Of a stretch of 64,000 nucleotides of DNA, positions 40,086 through 49,908 are shown one piece after another; position 1 is the stretch's first letter; every line of letters starts with the position of its first letter. Origin of the DNA: Brasenia schreberi (lineage: Eukaryota; Streptophyta; Magnoliopsida; Nymphaeales; Cabombaceae); contig JAYKKT010000073.1 of NCBI GenBank assembly GCA_036023115.1, forward strand, positions 18,957,001 to 19,021,000, read 5' to 3'. The notes under the pieces were generated by a model. The model made no database searches. It was given only the letters and a program-made list of their open reading frames with translations, and was not told the origin of the DNA. The position numbers were made by a program, and so were the translations under genes.

Positions 40086-42935
40086 ATGGTGCTCCGGCGG
40101 TCCCTCCGATCGCGGCCCTTGTTCGCTGTCCGTTACTGCATGACGGGGCCCTCCGGTGGCGCGATAGAAGTCCCGCCGGACGTCAGCCCTCTCGTCCATC
40201 GGATCGCAGGCATCGTGCGGTCCTATGACAACTTTAGGGCTCCCATGGAAGAACGCCTCGCGGCCGCCGGCGTCGTGGCAGTCAACGCCGATGTGGTCGA
40301 GATGGTACTCAAGAGATGCTTCAAGGTGGGAGAATTGGCCATCCGCTTCTTCGAATGGGCGAGTCGCCGGCCAGGGTTCCAGCACACCACCGGGACCTAC
40401 AATACCATGATCTACATAGCCAGCGAGGGTAGGGACTTCGATCTAGTGAACTCACTGCTCGCGAGAATGGAACGAGATTCGATCTCGCCGGACGTCAAGA
40501 CGTGGACGATGCTCATCTCGCACTATGGAAGAGCAGGTTTAATCGGCGAGGCGGTGTTCGCCTTCGAGAAGATGCGGGATTCCGGTTGCATCGATCCCGA
40601 CGAGGCGGCGTTCGCTTCGTTGATTAGGGTTCTCTGTGAGGGCGGAAAGCTTGAACTCGCTTCGGAGTTCTACCGGGAGATGTCTTCCAAGGGGATGAGA
40701 TTAGATGCTTATGTGTACGGGATGCTTATGACAGGACTATCGTCGAATTCCGCTCGTTCAATTGCGAATGACATGGTGAATATCTCCGGGATGCCTGAAA
40801 GTTCTGCAAATTCATGCTTATTGAAGAGTTTCTGCGTATCCGGGAGGATAGACGAGGCGGTTGAGCTCGTCCAGCAGATTAGAATAAAGAATGAGGAGGT
40901 TGATGCCGATCATATCCGGATTTTGGTGAAGGGGTTGTGTCGTGCAGGTCGAATCGAAGATGCTGTGAAGCTCGTCGACGAAATCGGGAGGGAAAACATT
41001 GATGTGTATGACTTACTTGTCGATGGCTATCTGAGAGCGGGCAAGATTGCAAAAGCACGCGAAATACTAAGTAATTGGAAGAAATTGGGATTCTTTCCGA
41101 CTGTATCGCTGTACACTTCGGTAATTCAGCGTCTCTTTGATCGTAAAGAGTATACAGAAGCTTGCAATCTCTATAAGGAAATGGAGGAGAATGGACTCGA
41201 GCCCGATGTAGTCGCTGAGACCGCATTGGTTGCTGGCCTCGTTCGCAACGGTTGCATCCGGAAGGCATTTGAAGCGTTCGATGGAATGAAGAAGAAAGGA
41301 TTACAACCAACACGAAAGGCATACACAATTTTCGTTAAGGAGCTGTGTAAAGCTTCCGAGATCGAGTTGACGAAAAAGGTTTTGGATGAGATGCAGTGTT
41401 CTAAGTTTGGTGTTGGAAGTGAATTATTAAGCTTGGTTATGAATTCCATGGAAAAGAGGAAGTTGTGCAAGAATCCGAAAGAAATAAAGCAGAAAGTTTG
41501 TGAATTTCGCGAACGAAGGCTCGAGCTCAGACGCGCAGATTTTCGCTGGAATTCAGATGTTGGTGTTGTGGCTGTATCTAAGGAATCATCTGACATGGAT
41601 TCAAATGATAATAAAATCGCCCAAAAGAGGGACGACACATGGTTTGAGGAAACAAGGAATGAATGTTTCAGTGAATGCGATCTCATGGAAGCATGTAAAA
41701 TTCTATCATCTTCCCTTCGTTGGAGTGAAACTGAAGATGCATTAGAGAGAAGACAGATTCAGTTCAGTCCACCACTTGTTGCTGAAATTCTGAGGAATTG
41801 TCAAAGGCATGGAAGTGCAGTTTTGAAGTTTTTCTCATGGGTTGCGCGGCAGCCTGGTTATCAGCACACCACTGAGACCTTCAACATGGCAATTAAGATC
41901 TCCGGCAGCGCGAAGGATTTCAAATGCATGAGAAATCTCTTCGCCGAAATGGAGAGTATGGGTTGCCAGGCAACCGCAGATACGTGGACGATTATGCTCA
42001 CACAGTATGGCAGAGCTGGACTGACAAAGATGGCATTGGAGAAATTCAAGGAGATGAAGGCAGCAAAATGCAAGCCTAAGGGAAGCACGTACAAGTATCT
42101 GATATTGTTCCTCTGTGAAGGAAAAGGCCGGAACGTCGACCAAGCAATGACGCTTTTCAGTGAGATGGTGCATGCCGGATTCACCCCAGACAAGGAACTG
42201 GCAGAGGCCTATCTTATCTGCCTATGTGAAGCTGGAAGGTCACCAGAAGCGTGCAAATTCGTCGAATCCGTTTGCCGGAATTGCTTCCCGAGTCAAATTG
42301 CTTATTCCATGCTTGTGAAGGCTCTCTGCAGATCCGGGAGATTAGAGGAAGCTGTAGCGTTAGTTGATGAGTTGGAGGATCTTGGATGTGTTGTTAATGA
42401 GTACATATATGGGAGTCTTGTTCATGGTCTGTTGAGAGCAGGAAGAACAGATGATGCACTGGTTAGAGTTGGGAAGATGAGGGAAGAAGGGCTCATGCCC
42501 ACCATTCATGTCTATACTTCATTGATAGCACACTATTTTAAGGTCAAGCAAATAGAGGGCGTGGCTAAGATCTTGAGAGAGATGAGAGAGAATGGCTGTG
42601 AGCCGTCCGTCATTACTTACTGTACTTTGATCAGGGGTTATATGAATGAGGGTTTAGTGGTTGATGCCTGGAATATTTTCAGGCTTATGAAACTTAAAGG
42701 CCCTTTTCCTGATTTCAAGACATACACGTTGTTCATAGATTGCCTTTGTAGTGTTGGTAGATCTGAAGAAGGTCTCCAACTCGTCGATGAAATGATAGAA
42801 AGCGGGATTCTTCCTAGCACTGTAAACTTTCGTACTGTTCTTCATGGCTTCAATAGAGAAGGCAAGCCAGATTTGGCCCGTCGTGTATTACAAACCAAAT
42901 GGGCACTAATGAGAAGGAGAAAATATTGGAATTAA
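40086..42935 (+). CDS. P-type pentatricopeptide repeat protein, 949 aa (At5g06400-like)
   Basis: Intronless PPR gene. PPR proteins bind organellar RNA base by base and guide its stability, splicing or translation. The N terminus (MVLRRSLRSRPLFAVRY) is Arg-rich and free of acidic residues, like a mitochondrial presequence. Tandem 35-residue repeats fill about residues 95-450 and 595-940, with typical phrases such as PDVKTWTMLISHYGRAG and PSVITYCTLIRGYMNEG. No E, DYW or SMR domain follows, so it is P-class. The two halves look duplicated: FFEWASRRPGFQHTTGTYN near residue 88 and FFSWVARQPGYQHTTETFN near 580. A charged linker (about 450-545) separates them. Gene order and the linker fit the putative mitochondrial PPR protein At5g06400 as I recall it. 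Target RNA unknown. Confidence 0.93.
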   Translation: MVLRRSLRSRPLFAVRYCMTGPSGGAIEVPPDVSPLVHRIAGIVRSYDNFRAPMEERLAAAGVVAVNADVVEMVLKRCFKVGELAIRFFEWASRRPGFQHTTGTYNTMIYIASEGRDFDLVNSLLARMERDSISPDVKTWTMLISHYGRAGLIGEAVFAFEKMRDSGCIDPDEAAFASLIRVLCEGGKLELASEFYREMSSKGMRLDAYVYGMLMTGLSSNSARSIANDMVNISGMPESSANSCLLKSFCVSGRIDEAVELVQQIRIKNEEVDADHIRILVKGLCRAGRIEDAVKLVDEIGRENIDVYDLLVDGYLRAGKIAKAREILSNWKKLGFFPTVSLYTSVIQRLFDRKEYTEACNLYKEMEENGLEPDVVAETALVAGLVRNGCIRKAFEAFDGMKKKGLQPTRKAYTIFVKELCKASEIELTKKVLDEMQCSKFGVGSELLSLVMNSMEKRKLCKNPKEIKQKVCEFRERRLELRRADFRWNSDVGVVAVSKESSDMDSNDNKIAQKRDDTWFEETRNECFSECDLMEACKILSSSLRWSETEDALERRQIQFSPPLVAEILRNCQRHGSAVLKFFSWVARQPGYQHTTETFNMAIKISGSAKDFKCMRNLFAEMESMGCQATADTWTIMLTQYGRAGLTKMALEKFKEMKAAKCKPKGSTYKYLILFLCEGKGRNVDQAMTLFSEMVHAGFTPDKELAEAYLICLCEAGRSPEACKFVESVCRNCFPSQIAYSMLVKALCRSGRLEEAVALVDELEDLGCVVNEYIYGSLVHGLLRAGRTDDALVRVGKMREEGLMPTIHVYTSLIAHYFKVKQIEGVAKILREMRENGCEPSVITYCTLIRGYMNEGLVVDAWNIFRLMKLKGPFPDFKTYTLFIDCLCSVGRSEEGLQLVDEMIESGILPSTVNFRTVLHGFNREGKPDLARRVLQTKWALMRRRKYWN

Positions 42936-43074
42936 CCTCTGTTCCGCCAAATGAATGCTAATTATAAACGAGTAATCTTAATTGGTCACTCATGGGAACA
43001 GGTTTTGTTTTCATTATCGTGGAGCTGCTCTTCTGCTGCTTTCCTGCGTATGCGTCTGGTTTCGAGATAAAATT

Positions 43075-43190
43075 TTGTTTGGTGTGGAGAGGCAGTAACT
43101 GAGGTGCACAATCCAGGTATCAAGCTCATGACCTTCTACTCGTGAGTTGACCGCCGAGCCAGGTGAGCTATTTGCTTTTCATGTGATTAT
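43075..43190 (-). repeat. tRNA-derived SINE-like copy
   Basis: Minus strand: AATAGCTCACCTGGCTCGGC (A box) and AAGGTCATGAGCTTGATACC (B box). Lies about 140 bp after the PPR stop codon. Confidence 0.6.
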
Positions 43191-43344
43191 GGGCAACCGT
43201 TCTAAGGCGCTAGCAACCAAAACTAAGCCTTTTCTCACATTAAACGGCGCCGGCTAGCTCGGGTCCTGATAAGTAAGATGAGAAAATGTTACTGTCAGCT
43301 ATTTTCTCATGGTATGTGAGATGAGAGATGAGGAAGGGCGCTGG

Positions 43345-43655
43345 TAGACATGGTCAGACACGAAGTTGGCGCTGGTTACCTTGGAAATGGAACCAAACTG
43401 ATTTAGGACAATTGTGGTTATAGTTCTGGAATTGCACGAAACCGGCTAAAGAAAAACTAAAAAAAGTTTCTGGAATCAGCAGTTTGGAACAACTGGTTCT
43501 GTTTTGGGCTAGTTCTAGTTTCATGAAAGATGGAACCAGAACCGAACTGGATGGTCTATGGTTCCAACCCGGTTTTGGCTCTGGTTTCACCAGTTCCGGT
43601 TCAGTTTCAGTTGGAATTGTCGGGCTGGTTTCGAACTGATCATGTTCTAAGTCTA
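43345..43655. mobile_element. Diverged relative of the 6141 hAT-type MITE
   Basis: Left end TAGACATGGTCAG at about 43345; read inward from the right end, TAGAACATGATCAG at about 43655. The interior has the same GGTTCC/GGAACC phrases and the shared segment GTTTCATGAAAG, also present at 6305. The flanking 8-mers do not match, so the insertion is old or the ends are misjudged. Confidence 0.5.
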
Positions 43656-44249
43656 AGTTTTGGTAATAATTACATGAAGTTCTAATGGGAGATTTGATCA
43701 CAATGAACTTCAATTGTCCTCTAATTTCCATACGGAAGGGGATCGAGTCGTGCAGTTTCTTCCAGGGTTAGCAAAACCCTCTAGTTTTTGCTTATCATGA
43801 AACAATGTAGTGCAGTCAATGATCAGAGTCTAACGAGACCTTGGTTTCTCTGTTTTCAACAATAAAATTAATTTTCTTTGAGATATTTTCTATAAAAAAT
43901 AAATAGTAAGAAATATCGATATTTTACCTGAGATTCCAATAAATCTAACATGGCAACGATTGAAGAACCCCATCTCGACGAATTCCAAAAAAGAGTTTAA
44001 TTAGTAGACTGTGAGACGCTCTCGCTAGTACTAAAAAGGCAAGGCAAGTCAAGAAGATTAGCAGGCTGAGTTCTTTTACTATTTCAACTAAGAGAATTCT
44101 TTTCTCTGAAAACTAGAAGTCACGTTGCTCATGCTTATCATGTTTCTTCTTCGTAGTTTTCCTACCCCGCGTTGATAAAAGAAGGTTATGAAGCTTTCGA
44201 TGAACAAACTAAGGGACACAATCACTCCGCCAATAACTCCTATTATCAT

Positions 44250-44470
44250 TAACAACAACTAAGCTTTTTCTCATACAACAAGGGATCGGCTACATGAATT
44301 CTTTGTTTTCATCGAGCTTTAGTCTTCCTACAAAAGCTTCCTTTAGTAACCTTTTCATGTGTTTAGACTAACCATTTCCTCTCATTTTATCATTTTGATG
44401 TTACTCTCAATTTGTTTATGATGACTTTATTATAAATACAATCTTTCTTTATGTGACTATATATATATAT
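44250..44470 (-). mobile_element. Degraded RTE 3'-end fragment
   Basis: Minus-strand copy starting at AACAACAACTAAGC and running through the 3' part of the reverse transcriptase, with an internal deletion of roughly 60-100 bp and many substitutions. Confidence 0.65.
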
Positions 44471-44705
44471 ATATAAACTGGGAGATGCTAGACACTATTT
44501 TATACCCGACTCTACTAGATGACTATTATTGCTAAACCTTGTTTCCTCATAAGTTACCATTTTAAACTTAAAAAGAAAGTCATATTCAATGTATTTGAAA
44601 TTAAAGGCCTTGGAATGTAGCTAATACTTTTCCAATATATTTGATCTGGCGTAAAAAGGGATCTTATAAACTTGTTTAATAATAATAATAACAATAGTAG
44701 TAATA

Positions 44706-44780
44706 ACTTCGCCCATATAAAAGATCACCCTTACATAGCGGATCCCTAACTTCGATAAAGAAAGATGATTGGATTATGTG
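44706..44780 (+). mobile_element. RTE 5'-end fragment
   Basis: CTTCGCCCATATAAAAGATC, then CCCTTACATAGCGG and GATAAAGAAAGATGATTGGA follow the first 75 bases of the 12399 element. Nothing after the leader is present. No target duplication was recognised. Confidence 0.55.
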
Positions 44781-45390
44781 GGTCTCAAGGAGTGAGGTGT
44801 TTCGAACATGAATATGTCAAATCCCATCTGAACTCCAACGTTAAGTATGTTTTAAGGTGAGTTATACTATGATGGTTGACCTCTTAGGAAGTCCTTGTGT
44901 TGTACCCTCCCGCCGACCTCACGGTAACACAAGAGAATCAAATTTGAATCCAGGTCCGCTAGAACCAAAACAAAAAGATCTAACCATGAGGACTACAAAA
45001 ATAAGAAGTCCTTGGTTTCCCCATTCTTTTGGATAAGCAGCTAAAATCAAAACAACGTTATTTTGACAGAGGAATTGGATTCATGTTGCTCATCTTACCT
45101 TTAATTCCCTCAAGAGTTGGATACTGTCATGATCCATATACCAAATCCAAAGAACATCGAGCGTGTATATCTTTTGCCGAAATGGAATAATCTTGTTATT
45201 TATCAAAAATAATTTCATAGTACTACATGACATAATATAGTGCCATAGACCTGGTAGAAGTCCCCCTAACCCATCTTGCCTATAAAAAAAAGGTATTGGT
45301 GGTGATTTGACGAGGCTTATTGGGTAAAACTTGGGTTGGAATCAATTTTAGCATTTGTATATCCAGATCCAATCTCGCAAGATCCGGTCG
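44781..45390. other. Intergenic DNA
   Basis: I see no gene, RNA or clear repeat terminus here. Confidence 0.5.
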
Positions 45391-46846
45391 CAACAACAAC
45401 AACTAAGCCTTTTTTCATACTAGACGGGTTGGCTGCATGGATTCTTTGTTTCCACATAGCCCCATCATGTGCCATGTTAGCAGTTAACTCACAATAAGCT
45501 AGATAATTCTTTATTGTTTCTTTCTAATATTTTTGTGGTCATCTTATACCTCTTTTAATACTTTCAAAATCTAGTTTTTCATACTTTCTTACGGGTTCTT
45601 CTTTTGAACTTCTTTCTATATGTCCAAACCACCTTAAACGATATTCTCTCATTTTATCCTCTATTGATGCCACACATAATTTATTTCTAATAACCTCATT
45701 ATGTATACGGTCTTTTCTTGTATGATTACTCATCCATCTCAACATCTTCATTTCTGTCACAGACATCTTTTGTACATGTTGATGATTAACTGCCCAACAC
45801 TTAGAACCATATAACATGGTAGGTCTAATTGTTGCTCTATAATATTTACCTTTTAACTTTAATGGTATCTTCTTATCACAAATAATACTTGATGCTCCTC
45901 TCCATTTTACCCAACCGACATTAATTTTATGTGTAACATCTCCATCAATTTTTCCATCACTCTCAAAAAAATGACCCTAGGTATTTAAAACTTTCCTTTT
46001 GGGGATGCAATGTGCCAATTTTAATTTTTATGTCTTCCGAAGTAACCAAATGATCAAACTTACATTCCATATATTCTGTCTTTATTTTACTAAGTGAGAA
46101 GCCTTTACTTTCTAATGTTTCTCTCCATAGTTCTAATTTTCTATTAACTTTTTCCTTAGACTCCTCTACTAACTCAATGTCATATGCAAATAACATACAC
46201 CAAGGTACTTCATCTTGAATATGTTTTGTTAACTCATCAAAGTTGATCCTTGATGTAACATATGTTTTGTTAACTCATCAATCACCATTATAAATAAGCA
46301 TCGACTTAAAGTTGATCCTTGATATAACCCAATATTAACTTCAAAGAAGTTTGCCGTTCCTTCACGAGTCCTCACACATGATTTTGCACCATCATACATG
46401 TCTCTTATAAGGTTTATGTATATCAATGGAATATTTCTTTTTTCCAAGGTTCTCCAAAGAACCTCCATGATAAGTTTTTTTTTAGTTTAATAAATATCAT
46501 GTGAAGGTCTTTCTTTTTTGCTCTAAAATGTTTCATAAGACGTCTCAAAAGGTAAATTTTTTCAACGGTAGATTTGCCTAGCATGAATTCAAATTTGTTC
46601 TCTGTTGTACTCGATACTTGTCTTAACCTACGTTCGATAATTCTTTTCCATAATTTCATAGTATGACTGATTAACTTATACTTCGATAATTCACACAATT
46701 ATAAATGTCTTCCTTATTCTTATATTTGGGTATAAGTGTATTTGCTCTCAGTTTCTTAGGCATCTTTTGGTTTCTCCATATTTCATTAAATAGTCTTCTG
46801 AGCAAGTGATTCTTGTTTCTCCTACGATTTTCCAACTTCTATGTTT
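45391..46846 (-). mobile_element. 5'-truncated RTE LINE, 1.46 kb
   Basis: Minus-strand copy beginning with the CAACAACAACAACTAAGCC tail and extending to the middle of the reverse transcriptase (ending near CCAACTTCTATGTTTTGAGG). Frames are broken at several points; one conserved palm motif reads FAYDIEL instead of FADDIVL (near 46180). A 60-70 bp internal duplication around TTTTGTTAACTCATCAA occurs at 46225-46300. No clear target duplication was found. Confidence 0.88.
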
Positions 46847-47033
46847 TGAGGTAACCGATCTGTGGAGATAAACTTGTTTCATCATTGTAAGCTGCAAATC
46901 TCAAGTCTTTTGCTTGTGCATTTCAATTTTTGATGTGCCATGATGAGAGGAGAAGTTCGGTGGCTTATGTATTCTGAATGTCTTAGCATTGGCATTTGAT
47001 AATGTTATTGGGTTTAAATACTTAATGTTGCAG

Positions 47034-47650
47034 CCAGCACCGCAGCAGGCAAATACACCTTATTTTCGTCCAGCTCAAGACGCTGTAGCTGATCGTCAGC
47101 CAGTTGCTGAACAGCCGCAACAGATGCAGCAGCCTTCTTTGCGGAAAGCTGTCTCTGCCGCAAGCCAGCAGCAGGGGCAACAGCAAGCGCAACAGCCTCC
47201 TCAACGCCAATCTGGATCTGCCGTGAACCAGCCACAGGAGCCACAGCAGCCGCAACAAGCTCCTCCACGCCAGGCCGGCAAAAGTCCTCAGCGCAGACCG
47301 ATCAGGAAACAATTTGGTCAAATCTGCAGTCATCGTCACTTCCACAAACTGAGGTGCCTGCTCCACAGCCCCAGCCACCATCAGCATCAACAAAAGAGGG
47401 TCAATCGCAAACGGCTTCCTCTGGGCAAAGCATATCTGGAGCTCAGGAACCACCTATCCAGAAGGCGGTGCCACCTTCTGTCCCCGACAATGCCGGAAAA
47501 GCACCAGCTACAGCAGCAGAAACAGCACCAGCAGTCGCAAGTGGCGACGAGAGTGCACCTGTCACAGAGGATGTGGTCATGGAAGATGCTATTCGAATCA
47601 CACGTGCCAGACTAAGACAGACCCGTACAGGAAAACAGATCGGTGTATAG
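47034..47650 (+). pseudogene. Orphan last exon of a Gln/Pro-rich protein, with a probable frameshift
   Basis: A coding-like exon opens after the acceptor TTAATGTTGCAG (ending 47033) and reads PAPQQANTPYFRPAQDAV, then a long Gln/Pro-rich stretch to about 47290. From about 47300 the coding signal moves by one base: the other frame reads QETIWSNLQSSSLPQTE and continues to VVMEDAIRITRARLRQT and a TAG at 47648-47650. One missing base in the AAAA run near 47280 would explain the switch. I do not recognise the family; composition suggests a nuclear regulatory protein. No upstream exons are seen between the PPR gene and this point, where RTE copies lie. It may be a gene fragment, a transposon-carried exon, or the end of a gene with a distant first part. 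Confidence 0.5.
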
Positions 47651-49434
47651 CAGATTGTGTTTTCGATTATCTTTTGGATCAGTCTGCATATAGTGGTTCA
47701 GGGTTGATGAAAATGCATGATGTTGATCTGTGATCTTCCTGTTCTTAGAGATTTGGAAGACGAAGTTGGGACTTCTTTTTGTCTTGCATTCACTTCCGAG
47801 AATCCTCATTGTTCTCCTGCAGATGTAGCTGAATCTGTTTTGTACCGGCCAACTGCCACCTTCATCTTCATGATTTCCTTTTTCCTTTTTTTGGTTACAA
47901 CGGGGAGCAAAAGCCCCTTATGCACGCCCTGGGAGTCGAACTCACTTCCTGCATCATGCGAGTTGAGGGCCCTGCCAGGTGAGCCAACGCTCGAGTGTTA
48001 CATCTTCATGATTTTAGTGGTAACACGAACGCCATGGATTTGTTCCATCAGACAAAAGGGATTACGGAGGCACTAGTAGCGGATGTGGGTTCTCTTCTGG
48101 TGGTTAGGGGACATTTTTTTCTGGACCTTTCACTTTGAACTTGGAGATATTGGATATTTCTTGGAGAACGACCTAGACATTCAAACAATCGAGATGCTGA
48201 TGGCCTGACGCAGCACAAATCATGGAGTAAAACAGCATCATCATGTCGAGAGTGAGTCCGAAATCATAGAAGAGATTCCTGTATCCACGAGCAATCTCTT
48301 TAATTATAACCAGGTAAAAGTTTGCAGTCCATTCCCTTTGGTTCAGGCATGCATGTTCTGAGAAATTAACGAGGTTAGTTAGCTACATATTTAATACGCT
48401 AACACAATTATTTGGTATATATGTTTAATAACGAAAACAATTCCTGATCATAAGGTACCGATAAAGATGATGAAAATGGCATTTTATTTACCTTTGAGAA
48501 AAAGAAAGAACACCCTCTGCAGTGGCAACTTCGTTCTCAATTATTATTATTTTTTTCATCAAAAGAGTAGGAACTTCATCCAACGAAGAATAAAGTAGAA
48601 GGGGCTCCACAGAATATCATACGTAGCTATGCTAACAGAAATAAAGACTTTAAAAGTGAAAAATATGAAATCTTGTAAGTGAAATTGATTACCTTGCAAA
48701 GGCACTAACATAAATTAAAATATACACATCTAAAATCATTTGCAAGTAAAAAAAGACCTCATAAACACACAATCGCATTCATTAGTCACTTCATGAAAGT
48801 TATGTGCATCCAAGCTTGATATAACTTGCTGGAATTAATGCTTTTTGAATAATATATGTTTGAGTGCGATAACAGTGGAGGAGGAGAGAGAGAAACTTGA
48901 ACATGAAGATTCACTTTCCCAGTGGATCATCTTATGGACTCCGGATCCACTGAAAAGAGCGAAGGAAAAAGAAACGGATGTCCGGGTCAGCAGCCCCGGG
49001 AGATGGCATTGGATCTGAAATCAGGACCCGTTTTATTCAGTGTGGATTGATAAGTACATCATAATTAGCTAAATAAGTCAGCTTCAGTTTTAAGATTTTG
49101 AAGAAACAGCCGCAGTGCCGGATCCAGATCTAATTAAGTTAGGATCTGTTGGATCCGAATTATCAAAACAGTTCGTGTTTGTTTGATCCAATTCTGTCAT
49201 CAAGGGACCTCCAGCGGCCTTTGCAAATTGCAATACGGTCAACAAGAACGGGCCGAGTAGGTCGGTCAGCAAAACCCAGGGGATGCGTGGGCCGTCCATC
49301 TGATTGGACAGTGGGGTCGCAAGCACGTTCGGGAAGGCCAATGGACGACTTGGATTAATTGCAATCGACGGAGCAAGTTACGATAAGTATCCGGAAAGTC
49401 GTCGGCAGGAGATGGGACGGAAAGTTGGAGGGAA
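47651..49434. other. Intergenic DNA before the ALKBH9-like gene
   Basis: Contains a SINE-like copy at 47885-48000 and otherwise unremarkable sequence. The promoter of the gene at 49452 should lie in 48900-49440; no TATA box is clear. Confidence 0.45.
47885..48000 (-). repeat. tRNA-derived SINE-like copy
   Basis: Minus strand: CGTTGGCTCACCTGGCAGGG (A box) and GGAAGTGAGTTCGACTCCC (B box, close to consensus), then the GGCTTTTGCTCCCCGTTGTA tail shared with other copies. Confidence 0.65.
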
Positions 49435-49451
49435 GAGAGAGAGAGAGAGAG
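49435..49451 (+). promoter_or_regulatory. (GA)n leader element next to the start codon
   Basis: A GA run ends directly before the ATG at 49452, so it lies in the 5' UTR of the ALKBH9-like gene. Confidence 0.5.
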
Positions 49452-49851
49452 ATGGGCGACTCGATAGATGGAACGCCGGCTGACAAGGGGGAGGAGTCAG
49501 TGATCCAGGCGGCTGCGGCAGATCTTCTAGAACAGTGGCTTCCGTTTCTCGCTCGAGGCATGTGCGAAGATTGCTCCCGGCTTCTCTCGGATCACGCCCG
49601 TCGCCTCATCTCTTCGGGTCTGTACCCTGCGTGTGTGTAGATGCGTATAGGGAGCTTTGAGAGAAAAAATACGTTTCTGAAGGAAAATTCAGGTTCGCGA
49701 TGTAATGTAGAATTGAACGAAATTTATGGTTTATGTGCTGTTATGTGTGTTTGTATGCGAGTTTGGAAAAGGAAAACTGCGGCTTTCAAATGAAAATTAG
49801 GATGACGACTGTCTGTGTCTGTGTCCATGGATTTTTTGAAGTATATGATAG

Positions 49852-49908
<57 letters not shown>

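Larger units (their letters stand above)
42936..44250. other. Intergenic DNA with repeats
   Basis: Holds a SINE-like copy (43075-43190), a 45-bp RTE 3'-end remnant near 43219-43265 (minus), and a GGTTCC-rich repeat (43345-43655). No gene. Confidence 0.5.
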
